Assembly (NCBI GenBank): GCA_039801905.1
Contig: JBDRVQ010000014.1
Location: 1 to 44,612 of the forward strand
DNA from: a candidate division WOR-3 bacterium
GTDB taxonomy: Bacteria > Hydrothermota > Tepidihabitantia > Tepidihabitantales > JBDRVQ01
DNA length: 44,612 nucleotides
Direction: 5' to 3'
The notes under the pieces are model-generated. The model was given only the letters and a program-made list of their open reading frames with translations. It was not told the origin of the DNA and searched no databases. A program made the position numbers and the translations under genes. Below, in pieces: positions 14,957 through 22,463 of this stretch (its first letter is position 1; every line of letters starts with the position of its first letter).

Positions 14957-16261
14957 TTAGTAAAGTTGAAGATACTTTTCCAATTCCCAAGGGGAAACCT
15001 GAAGACAATACTCCTGCCATTCCCGCATCTTAATCTCTTGATACTTCTGGAAGAGGTATTCCCCTAAGGTTTCCCTCGCCAGTTTACTTTGGCTAAAATA
15101 TTCTAAGGCTTCAAATAGGGAACGGGGCAAGGTGTCTAGTTCCCTTTTTTGAGAAATCCCCTCCCAGTTATAGACATTCTCTTCCACGGGTGGGGGAGGG
15201 GTGAGTTTTTGTTCTATCCCTTCCAGTCCCGCTTTGAGCATCACCGCGAAGGCTAAATAGGGGTTGCAACTGGCATCCGGCGAACGTAGTTCAATGCGGG
15301 TATTCAGGATCTTTTTCGGACTAATTTTGGGCACCCGGATTAAAGCGGAGCGGTTCATCTGCCCCCAGCAGATATAAACGGGTGCTTCAAAACCAGAGAC
15401 GAGTCTTTTGTAGGAGTTGACGATGGGGGAGAGGACAGCGGAAATCTCTTTGACATACTTTAACTCTCCTGCTAAAAATTGGTAGGCGATCGTTGAGAGA
15501 CCATAGGTATCCTTTGGCTCGGCAAAGATATTTTCTCCCTTAGAGAAGAGACTTTGGTGGAGATGGAGACCGGAGCCTGGTTTGCCAAATAGGGGTTTGG
15601 GCATGAAGGTGGCATAGAGCCCTTTCTCCTGGGCAACCTTTTTGATAATCACCTTAGCAGTTATTAAGTTGTCTGCCATCTTTAGCGCCTCGGTATATTT
15701 TAAGTCAATCTCCTGTTGCCCCGGTCCGACCTCGTGATGACCGGCTTCGGCTTCAATATCCAGAAAGGAAAGTTGGTTAGAAATCTCCCTGCGGAGTTCT
15801 AAGCCCGAGTCCCCCAAGAGGTCAAAATAACCAACTTGGTCCTGAGGAAAATTGAGACCCTTTTCGGGACGGAAGAGATAAAATTCCAATTCCGCCCCGA
15901 CCATATATTCATAACCGAGACGCCGAGCCGATTTTGTCATCTCCTTCAAGATGTAACGGGGATCGCCAACAAATGGTTCGTAATTCGGGGCGAAGACATC
16001 ACAAATGAGCCGGGCGGTCTTCACTTCGGAGTTGGGGAGAATGGCAAAAGTCTCCGGGTCGGGCCGGAGGTACATATCACTCTCCGAGATGCGACCGAAT
16101 CCTTCAATGGAAGAGCCATCAAACCAGATTCCTTCTTCTAAAACCTTTGCCATCTCGGAGGCGGGGATGGTCAAGTTTTTCACCGAACCCAGGATGTCCG
16201 AAAACCAGAGGTCAATAAAATAGATCTTCTCTTCCCTTATCCGATTTAGGATTTCAAGCAT
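14957..16261 (-). CDS. glnA: Glutamine synthetase type I
   Basis: This 434-residue enzyme makes glutamine from glutamate, ammonia and ATP. The N-terminal domain contains VLEEGIWFDGSSIEGFGRI, the catalytic domain has GAELEFYLF, EAGHHEVGPGQQEIDLKYTEAL, MPKPLFGKPGSGLHLHQS and NSYKRLV, and the RIELRSPDASCNPYLAFAV motif is near the end. The length (434) and lack of the adenylylation Tyr loop seen in GSI-beta fit the GSI-alpha, Bacillus-like form. The start overlaps ymdB by 8 bp. No nitrogen regulator gene is nearby. Confidence 0.93.
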   Translation of the reverse strand: MLEILNRIREEKIYFIDLWFSDILGSVKNLTIPASEMAKVLEEGIWFDGSSIEGFGRISESDMYLRPDPETFAILPNSEVKTARLICDVFAPNYEPFVGDPRYILKEMTKSARRLGYEYMVGAELEFYLFRPEKGLNFPQDQVGYFDLLGDSGLELRREISNQLSFLDIEAEAGHHEVGPGQQEIDLKYTEALKMADNLITAKVIIKKVAQEKGLYATFMPKPLFGKPGSGLHLHQSLFSKGENIFAEPKDTYGLSTIAYQFLAGELKYVKEISAVLSPIVNSYKRLVSGFEAPVYICWGQMNRSALIRVPKISPKKILNTRIELRSPDASCNPYLAFAVMLKAGLEGIEQKLTPPPPVEENVYNWEGISQKRELDTLPRSLFEALEYFSQSKLARETLGEYLFQKYQEIKMREWQEYCLQVSPWELEKYLQLY

Positions 16262-17033
16262 CTTCTGGTTCTTGAATCCTTTTGATTAGATTTGCCCGCC
16301 CCGTCTCCTCTTCAATTTCTAAATAGACACCTAAGAGTTTGATATTTGTAGTGGCGGGTTCTAACCGGTAGGGGAGACCGGTTAAGATTCTTCTGAGGGA
16401 GGTTTCAATCTTCATCCCCAAGACCGAATCTAAGGCGCCACACATCCCGATATCGGTGATGTAAGCAGTCCCTTTCGGTAGAATTCTTTCGTCGGCGGTT
16501 GGGACGTGAGTATGGGTACCGATGACCGCTGAGACCTCACCATCCAGAAACCAACCCATCGCCACCTTTTCGGCAGTTGCCTCGGCGTGGAAATCAACAA
16601 CTATCACCTTCGTCTTTTCCCGGAGGGAAAAGAGAACTTCTCGGATCTTCTGGAAGGGGCAGTCAACCGGTCTTAAAAAGACCCGGCCTAAGAGGTTGAC
16701 TACCGCGATTTTCTTTCCGTTGCGGTTAAAAATTTGGTAACCATGACCCGGAGCACCCGGGGGAAGATTCAAGGGCCGGAGGATACGGGTTTCCGTCTCT
16801 AAGAAAGGGATTAATTCCTTGCGGTCTAAGAAATGGTCGCCCAGAGTGAGACAGTCAACTTTGGTGAGGAGTTCGGTAGCAACACTTGGGGTGAGGCCAA
16901 AACCGCCCGCGGCATTTTCGGCATTGGCGATAATGAAATCCGGTTCGTATCTTTCTCTCAGGCGTTCCATATGGTCAAATATTGCCTGCCGACCCGGTTT
17001 GGCACAGATATCGCCGAGAAAGATAATTTTCAT
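16254..17033 (-). CDS. ymdB: YmdB-family metallophosphoesterase
   Basis: The 259-residue enzyme belongs to the YmdB phosphoesterases, shown in Bacillus to hydrolyse 2',3'-cyclic AMP and affect biofilm and motility choice. Metal-binding and catalytic motifs are FLGDICAKPGR, NAENAAGG, TLGDHFLDR, VDFHAEATAEK and GTHTHVPTADE. The gene comes 3 nt after rny, a pairing very common in bacteria. RNase Y produces ends which may be further handled by YmdB; this link is established by synteny and partly by experiment in Bacillus. Confidence 0.92.
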   Translation of the reverse strand: MKIIFLGDICAKPGRQAIFDHMERLRERYEPDFIIANAENAAGGFGLTPSVATELLTKVDCLTLGDHFLDRKELIPFLETETRILRPLNLPPGAPGHGYQIFNRNGKKIAVVNLLGRVFLRPVDCPFQKIREVLFSLREKTKVIVVDFHAEATAEKVAMGWFLDGEVSAVIGTHTHVPTADERILPKGTAYITDIGMCGALDSVLGMKIETSLRRILTGLPYRLEPATTNIKLLGVYLEIEEETGRANLIKRIQEPEDA

Positions 17034-17036
17034 CGG

Positions 17037-18593
17037 TTAGTGGGCATAACCAATGGTCTTCTTTTCTCGGATTACTGAAATCTTAATTGTTCCGGGGTAT
17101 TTTATCTCCTTCTCGTAGGCATCAATCACCTTTTGTAAGATTATAGCAATCTCAGCGTCGGAGACCTTTTCCGGATCAACCAGAATCCTCACTTCGCGCC
17201 CCGCCTGCATAGCATAAGCCTTTTCTACGCCCGGAATGGTGGAGGCGATCTCTTCTAATTTGGTGATCCTTTTGATATAGGTCTCATAACTCTCCCGCCG
17301 CACTCCGGGTCGGGAGCCGGAGATGGAATCCGCCGCCGCCACTAAGAAGGAGTAGGGGTTAGTAAAGGGAACCTCTTCGTGGTGGCTGGCAATGGCGTTA
17401 ACGATTATCTCATCTTCATTGAACTGTTGGGCAATGGCGGCACCAATCTGGGCATGGGTTCCTTCCTGATTGCGGTCAGCGATTTTGCCGATATCGTGGA
17501 GGATACCCGCCCGGCGGGCAAGAGCCGGATCAAGTTTTAACTCACTCGCCATAATTGCTGCCAAGTGGGCAACCTCCTTGGAGTGGAGAAGAAGGTTTTG
17601 GCCATAACTACTTCGGAATTTCATCTTGCCGATATAGGAGAGGAGTTCCGGATGGATGCCGACCAAACCTAACTCTATGGCGCAGGCTTCACCCTCTTTC
17701 TCCACGGCGGTGGCGATCTCCTTCTTTGCCAATTCAATCACTTCCTCAATTCGGGCGGGGTGAATCCGACCATCGGCAATTAGTTTCTCCATCGCTAATT
17801 GGGCAATCGCCCGGCGCATCGGGTCAAATGAGGAAAGGGTAATTACCCCCGGGGTATCGTCAATGATTACTTCCACCCCGGTGAGATTTTCAAAGGTTCG
17901 GATATTTCTTCCTTCCCGGCCGATGATCCTCCCTTTGATCTCTTCGGAGGGGATGGAGACGACACTCACCGTTGATTCTTGGGTTTGGGAGACCGCACAC
18001 CGCTGAATTGCCTGGAGGATAAATTCCCGAGCGTTCAATTCCGCGGCTTTTATCGCCTCTTCCCGCATCTCTTGGAAGAGTTGCGCCGCTTCCAGTTTTA
18101 CCTTCTCTTCTAAGGTTTTTAAAATTTCCTTCCTTGCCTGTGCTTCATCAATATTGGCAATCCGCAGGAGGCGCTCGTTCGCTTCTTTAATTAGTTGGTC
18201 TAAACGCTCCCCCTTCACCTTAATCGTCCGCTCTTTTGTCTCCTGTTCCCTTTCCCGGCGCAAGAGGACATTTTCCTTCGCCTCCAATTCTTTTTTCCAG
18301 TCGCGCAGACTAAATTCCCGTTCCGAGAGTTCCTTCTCCCATCTTTTTAACTCTTCCTTCTTTTTTTCTAAGAGGAGAAGATTTTCTTCCCTCTCTCTTT
18401 TTAAGTTCTCCTTAGTTTCCCTTTCTATCCGTTCTTTATATTCTTTAACCTCTCTCTTTGCCTCTTCTAAGATGCTCTCCCGTCTCTTTTCTATATCTTT
18501 CAATTTCTGGTTGAATACCCTCTGGTTAATTAGGTAACCAAAGGCAAAACCAATGAGACAAGCCAAGATAAACAGAAATAAAGGCGTTACCAT
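17037..18593 (-). CDS. rny: Ribonuclease Y
   Basis: The 518-residue protein is the membrane-bound endoribonuclease that starts mRNA decay. In order: one N-terminal membrane helix (residues about 4-22), a long charged coiled coil (about 25-190), a KH domain with IKGRIIGREGRNIRTFENLTG, and an HD domain with GILHDIGKI and AIASHHEE, then a C-terminal domain ending RISVIREKKTIGYAH-like (SVIREKKTIGYAH). I placed the start at the ATG at 18593, because GGAGG lies 6 nt upstream; an upstream in-frame start at 18710 would add 39 residues encoded by the RNA gene region and is rejected. ymdB follows directly. Confidence 0.93.
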   Translation of the reverse strand: MVTPLFLFILACLIGFAFGYLINQRVFNQKLKDIEKRRESILEEAKREVKEYKERIERETKENLKREREENLLLLEKKKEELKRWEKELSEREFSLRDWKKELEAKENVLLRREREQETKERTIKVKGERLDQLIKEANERLLRIANIDEAQARKEILKTLEEKVKLEAAQLFQEMREEAIKAAELNAREFILQAIQRCAVSQTQESTVSVVSIPSEEIKGRIIGREGRNIRTFENLTGVEVIIDDTPGVITLSSFDPMRRAIAQLAMEKLIADGRIHPARIEEVIELAKKEIATAVEKEGEACAIELGLVGIHPELLSYIGKMKFRSSYGQNLLLHSKEVAHLAAIMASELKLDPALARRAGILHDIGKIADRNQEGTHAQIGAAIAQQFNEDEIIVNAIASHHEEVPFTNPYSFLVAAADSISGSRPGVRRESYETYIKRITKLEEIASTIPGVEKAYAMQAGREVRILVDPEKVSDAEIAIILQKVIDAYEKEIKYPGTIKISVIREKKTIGYAH

Positions 18594-18652
18594 TTTTTCC
18601 TCCAAAAGAAACTCCCCGCTTGTGTCGTGTCGGTAGCGGTCTCTGAACCTAA

Positions 18653-18829
18653 AAAAATAAGTGGGTGCCTTAAAGATGCGTCCTGCTTTTCTCAACTCGG
18701 GAGTAAGCATTCGGCATCGGCATCCGGCTCCCTTTCTTTAGGTGTTGGCTCAAGACCTTTTAACCGATCACGCACACCGCAGGGAGCAAACAGCACCAAA
18801 TTTCCAATGAGCAATTCCTAATCTTTCTT
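18653..18829 (-). ncRNA. ssrS: Probable 6S RNA
   Basis: A 245-bp gap between a small coiled-coil gene and rny holds a minus-strand RNA of about 177 nt, bounded by a strong promoter (18836-18864) and the U-rich TTATTTTTTT at 18660-18651. The size equals that of known 6S RNAs. It can form a closing stem (GGTGC with GCACC, TGC-TCC with GGA-GCA), then an open central part, then internal helices GGTGT/ACACC and GGGAG/CTCCC. Synteny (pheT, zapA/zapB-like gene, RNA, rny, ymdB) is where 6S RNA is found in several phyla. Known role: binds housekeeping RNA polymerase like an open promoter. I could not run a covariance model, so the assignment stays probable. Confidence 0.65.
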
Positions 18830-18835
18830 CAATTT

Positions 18836-18864
18836 ATTTTAGAAGAATTTTTCTATCTTGTCAA
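18836..18864 (-). promoter_or_regulatory. Promoter of the probable 6S RNA
   Basis: TTGACA (18859-18864), a 17-nt spacer and TAAAAT (18836-18841) on the minus strand. The promoter lies inside the last codons of the upstream coiled-coil gene. Predicted start is near 18829, which puts the 3' U-tract 177 nt downstream. Confidence 0.7.
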
Positions 18865-19033
18865 GGAGGCCTTTCAGTTTCTTTTTCAATTTTTCGTCCC
18901 GCTTCTGGAAGAAGTTTATCATCTCCCGGAGGCGGCGGTTTTCCTCCCGCAATCTTTTCAATTCGGTGCTCAGGTAGGTAATTTTTTCGGAAAGGGATTT
19001 GAGATCTTCTTCTTGATTAGACGGCGATTTCAT
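18839..19033 (-). CDS. Small coiled-coil protein in the ZapA/ZapB position
   Basis: The 64-residue product is almost wholly a charged coiled coil (heptads from about residue 10: LKSLSEKITYLSTELKRLRE then ENRRLREMINFF) with a basic C-terminus. It overlaps pheT by 4 bp. In many bacteria the gene following pheT encodes ZapA or a ZapB-like cell-division coiled coil, and this position is my main reason for suggesting that role. The sequence itself lacks the ZapA N-terminal beta-hairpin, so it is ZapB-like at best. Its 3' end carries the promoter of the downstream RNA. Confidence 0.65.
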   Translation of the reverse strand: MKSPSNQEEDLKSLSEKITYLSTELKRLREENRRLREMINFFQKRDEKLKKKLKGLLDKIEKFF

Positions 19034-21273
19034 CTCTGACGTAATTTTCCTTGAAACTGATTGGTGATGGCCGCCACAATCTCTTTTAAGATCTCTTCGC
19101 TCTTTTCCGAAGGGGGGAGGGTGATTCTGATGCCCAAGTTCTTCTCTTCAGGAGGGAGCGGCGGACCGAAGAAGTGGTCAAAAATTTCACAACGGATAAT
19201 CTTATCCCCAAATTTCTCCCTCACTAATTTTAAGACCTCCTGCGCCGGAACTTTTTTCGCCAGGAGGAAGGAGAAGTCGCGGACCACCGGCAGCCAATCG
19301 GGGATTGGCTGATAGAACTTTCTTTTCGGGGCGAGGAAGTGAAGGAGGGAGATTTCCCCAAACCAGATGGGATTGTCAATATCATAAGGCTTCAGAATCT
19401 TTTCGTTGAGGAGACCAAGAAAACCGATCTCTTCTTTTATCCTGAGGACCATCCCTTCTCCCGGAGCAAAGAAGGGAAGATCGGTGGGTAGGAACTCTAC
19501 TTCCGAAAAAGAGAGGAATTCTAAGAGGGAGGTGAAGATACCTTTGAGGTCAAAGATGTCGTATTCTATTTTCTCCTTCTGCCAGAAGAGGGGGGTGGGA
19601 GCGCCGGCTAAGGCAAGAGCCAAATGGTATTCCTCTTCTCCATTTTCGAGATAGACCTTGCCGATCTCAAATATCCTCAAATCTCTCCTTCCGTTCCGGA
19701 AGTTATGGCTCATCACCGGTAAGAAGGTGGGAAGGAGGAAGGGACGCAAAAGGGTGAGGTTCTTATTGAGGGGGTTTTGGATTTTGAGATAGGAGTTGAT
19801 TCCTAAAAATTTAACGGTCTCTTCATTAGTAAAACTTGTGGTCTTCACTTCGGAGAAGCCGTTATTTATTAAAAAGAGGCTCAACTGGACAATTCCCTTT
19901 TCGGTAATATCCCTCTCCCCGGCTTTTGAACCTTTGAGAGAAAATTTCTCGGGGATGTTTTCGTAGCCGTAGAAACGAGCGATCTCTTCAATGAGGTCAA
20001 TCTCTTCTTTAATATCCTTCCGGTAGGAAGGGATTTTTACTTTAATCTTTCTCTTCCCCTGCGGGGAAAATCCCATTCTCTTTAGGGCATTGAAAATAGA
20101 GTTATTATCAATCTCTACGCCCAAGACCTGAGAGACTTTTAGGGAGGAGAGGGAAAGGCTTTTCCTTTTTATCTTCTCTACCTGACCAATCATTCCTTTG
20201 TGAACCTTTCCCCCGGATAAATGGGCGATGAGAGAGGAGGCAAAATCAATTGCGGCTTTTAATTTTTCTTCGTCAATTCCCAATTCAAACCTCCGGCTCG
20301 CCTCGGTGCGCAAACGGAGGGAAAGGGAACCCTTCCTAATTACTGAGGGGTGGAAATGGGCACATTCTAAGAAGACCTTTTTGGTCCCGGCCACAATTTC
20401 CGAGTTGGCACCACCCATTATCCCGGCGATGGCGATCGGCCGTAAAGAGTCGGCAATGACTAAAATATCTGGGGAGAGTTCTCTCTCTTCGCCGTCAATC
20501 GTCTTTATTTTCTCTTTTGGTTTTGCCCGGCGGACAATTATTCTTTCCCCAAAGACCCGATTTAGGTCAAAGGGGTGGAGGGGTTGACCATATTTGAGGA
20601 GGGTGTAGTTGGTGGCATCAACGACATTGGAATGGGGGCGAATTCCGGAGACAAAGAGCCGCCACTGGAGGGAAAAGGGGGAAGGGGCGATTTGGACTTC
20701 CGAGATTATCCGACCGAGATAAGAGGGGCAATCAGTAGAATTTTCAATCTCCAATTTGATTAAAGAAGTGGTTGGTGGTTCAATTTCGGTAGGGATTTCT
20801 GTCTCTTCTTCTCTCACTCCACAATCTAAGAAGATTGCCAATTCTCGGGCGATACCAGAGATTGATAAAAGGTCACCCCGGTTAGTGGTTGTCTCTAAAT
20901 CTAAGACATAGTCATCAAGGAGGTTATTTAGGTTTTCCCCTAAGGGGAATTCTTGATCTAAAATAATCAACCCGTTTCCGAAATTAATCTCTTCACCGGT
21001 CAGAATCTTCTTATTTTGGCGGCGGAAGCCAATTTTATCTTTCACCTTTACGCCGGTTATCTTCTCCACCTTCTCTTCCTCTTTGCCCAAAGAGAGGGTA
21101 AGATGGTTTTCGGTGATCTCCGTAATCTCGGCAACTTGAAAGCCATCAAGTAATTGACCATAATTTAAGATATTTTCTACGGCAATTCCTTTTTCCGTTA
21201 AAATTTGGGCGATTTTGGGTAGGTCTTCTTTTATCTCTAAGATTTCTTTTAGCCAGCGAAAGGAAAGTAGCAT
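19030..21273 (-). CDS. pheT: Phenylalanine-tRNA ligase beta subunit
   Basis: The 747-residue subunit has the N-terminal helix-turn (LSFRWLKEIL), a reduced EMAP/OB tRNA-binding domain (residues about 40-105), B3/B4 editing domain (RPHSNVVDATNYTLLKYGQPLHPFD), B5 domain, the catalytic-like core (IEIGKVYLENGEEE region) and a C-terminal ferredoxin-fold anticodon-binding domain (PDWLPVVRDFSFLL onwards). Typical bacterial PheT has about 790-800 residues, so the protein is somewhat short, mostly in the OB domain. The alpha subunit gene pheS is not adjacent; pheT starts its own operon from a leaderless-type promoter. Confidence 0.93.
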   Translation of the reverse strand: MLLSFRWLKEILEIKEDLPKIAQILTEKGIAVENILNYGQLLDGFQVAEITEITENHLTLSLGKEEEKVEKITGVKVKDKIGFRRQNKKILTGEEINFGNGLIILDQEFPLGENLNNLLDDYVLDLETTTNRGDLLSISGIARELAIFLDCGVREEETEIPTEIEPPTTSLIKLEIENSTDCPSYLGRIISEVQIAPSPFSLQWRLFVSGIRPHSNVVDATNYTLLKYGQPLHPFDLNRVFGERIIVRRAKPKEKIKTIDGEERELSPDILVIADSLRPIAIAGIMGGANSEIVAGTKKVFLECAHFHPSVIRKGSLSLRLRTEASRRFELGIDEEKLKAAIDFASSLIAHLSGGKVHKGMIGQVEKIKRKSLSLSSLKVSQVLGVEIDNNSIFNALKRMGFSPQGKRKIKVKIPSYRKDIKEEIDLIEEIARFYGYENIPEKFSLKGSKAGERDITEKGIVQLSLFLINNGFSEVKTTSFTNEETVKFLGINSYLKIQNPLNKNLTLLRPFLLPTFLPVMSHNFRNGRRDLRIFEIGKVYLENGEEEYHLALALAGAPTPLFWQKEKIEYDIFDLKGIFTSLLEFLSFSEVEFLPTDLPFFAPGEGMVLRIKEEIGFLGLLNEKILKPYDIDNPIWFGEISLLHFLAPKRKFYQPIPDWLPVVRDFSFLLAKKVPAQEVLKLVREKFGDKIIRCEIFDHFFGPPLPPEEKNLGIRITLPPSEKSEEILKEIVAAITNQFQGKLRQR

Positions 21274-21279
21274 CTAAAA

Positions 21280-21307
21280 ATAATAATCCCCTTTTTCTAA
21301 ATGTCAA
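21280..21307 (-). promoter_or_regulatory. Leaderless-type promoter of pheT
   Basis: On the minus strand TTGACA (21302-21307), a 16-nt spacer and TATTAT (21280-21285) are followed by TTTTAG and the ATG at 21273. No ribosome site fits between the -10 box and the start. It drives the pheT-rny-glnA unit. Confidence 0.7.
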
Positions 21308-21493
21308 ATGCAACCGTAAGGCTTTTCAAGAAAACTTGGGCAAAATCTTTAATAGGCAAAATTCTCGCCCGAAAATCCTTTTAATAAAACCTCTGGCGAT
21401 AGAAGAAAAGTTATTGTCGGTTAAAGACTTATAAAAAAGGGGAAATTTAGTGTCAGAAATTGGGGGGTATTTCCGTTTTTATTATAGAGGGCT

Positions 21494-21622
21494 ATGAAGA
21501 AACTAATTATTAATGATTTTGCCTTTTTGGTTCTTATAAATAAGAAGGGTTTCCTAAGTGATTGGGTTCTCATCCCAACCCTTATGAGAAGAGAGATTAA
21601 GGAGGGGTTATCGGGTAATTAG
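21494..21622 (+). other. Small reading frame in element copy B
   Basis: A 42-codon frame begins MKKLIINDFAFLVLINKKGF and contains DWVLIPTL, equivalent to the frame at 3800-3946 in copy A. The two share start and core but differ after a small indel. Coding status is unproven. Confidence 0.25.
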
Positions 21623-21714
21623 GAGTTAACGAAATGGCGTTAATCACGAGATTTTTATCAAACAGGAGGGGTTTATCTTTATAAAAAGGGGTGTAGCATA
21701 CAGGGGATGGTATC

Positions 21715-21942
21715 GGGGATCTAATGGAAAGTCTAATTAAGGGTTTAATAATTGGTCTAATTTCAGGTCTCATTAAGGAGCTAAAAATAAGGATAAAAGT
21801 AGGAGTAATAAGAAGAATAATCGTAAAGGTAATTTAGGGCTTAATTGGAAGTTTAAGCCTTGGTCTAATTGGTGATTTAACGAGGAACCCAATTGATAGT
21901 TTAAACGGGAGCCTAAATATCGGCTTAAACGACCCCTTTTTC
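21715..21942 (+). repeat. 12-bp phased degenerate tandem array (copy B tail)
   Basis: Nineteen consecutive 12-bp frames, of which the first 18 fit the unit NNNGGTYTAATN; TAA occupies unit positions 8-10 in 16 of those 18. In the frame of unit position 1 the array encodes x-G-L-I tetrapeptides. An ATG at 21724 opens a 37-codon frame to TAG at 21835-21837, giving a hydrophobic, basic peptide (MESLIKGLIIGLISGLIKEL then a K/R/I/V-rich end). Unit 5 (TCAGGTCTCATT) breaks the TAA but keeps Gly-Leu-Ile. Confidence 0.85.
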
Positions 21943-21943
21943 T

Positions 21944-22453
21944 CTACCAAAAGTTATAATGGACCCTTGATTCCTGATAGCGATCTTCTCTCTCCTTCCT
22001 CTCTGCGGGATAGCCAATTGCCACCAAAGAGACCGGGATGATATTTTCGGGAAGGGAGAAGAGTTTGCGGAAGGGGTTAATCCTCTCTTCCCTTGGATAG
22101 ACGCCGAGCCAGACCGCACCCAAACCTTGGGCGTGAGCGGCCAGAAGAAGGTTCTGGGTGGCAGCGGAACAATCCTGAACTAAATAGCCTTCGTGATTAA
22201 CCAGGCGCAAATCCCCACAAACTAAAATGGCTAAGGGTGCTTCTTTCACCATCTGGGCATAGGGATGTATTTTTGGGATTTGGTCAAGAAGTGAACGGTC
22301 GGTGATAACGATGAAGTGCCAGGGTTGTTCGTTGCGGGCAGAAGGCGCAGCCATCGCGCAGGTTAAAAGTTCTTTTATTACCTCTTTGGGGATTGGTTCT
22401 CTTTTATACTTTCTGATACTTCTTCGGGTTAGGATACATTCAATCGCTTCCAT
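21944..22453 (-). CDS. Nitroreductase family protein
   Basis: The 169-residue protein is an FMN-binding nitroreductase-fold oxidoreductase. Key sites are TRRSIRKYKREPIP (FMN phosphate-binding Arg-Arg-Ser), CAMAAPSARNEQPWHF (FMN contact), and GAVWLGVYP near the end. The start is the ATG at 22453, chosen because AGGAGG lies just upstream. It follows capA by 10 bp in the same direction and is paralogous to the protein at 23776-24285, with which it shares length. Its stop codon is next to the end of element copy B. Substrate unknown. Confidence 0.85.
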   Translation of the reverse strand: MEAIECILTRRSIRKYKREPIPKEVIKELLTCAMAAPSARNEQPWHFIVITDRSLLDQIPKIHPYAQMVKEAPLAILVCGDLRLVNHEGYLVQDCSAATQNLLLAAHAQGLGAVWLGVYPREERINPFRKLFSLPENIIPVSLVAIGYPAERKEREDRYQESRVHYNFW

Positions 22454-22463
22454 AATTTTCCTC

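Larger units (their letters stand above)
21408..21942 (+). repeat. Dispersed element, copy B
   Basis: The block matches 3712-4266 in the same orientation (shared start AAGTTATTG, then TTAAAGACTTATAAAAAAGG onwards). The conserved part runs to about 21726 and again is bounded by TTATAAAAAAGGGG (21429-21442) and TTATAAAAAGGGG (21679-21691). The tail is again a 12-bp phased array, with different unit sequences from copy A. It fills the gap between the pheT promoter and the 3' end of the nitroreductase gene; the 100 bp between 21308 and 21407 shows nothing I can name. Confidence 0.85.

Noticed and set aside
18594-18710. An N-terminal extension of RNase Y by 39 residues
   Set aside because: The extension covers the downstream part of the RNA gene region, and the GGAGG site is 6 nt before the ATG at 18593, which gives the standard length and a normal membrane helix.
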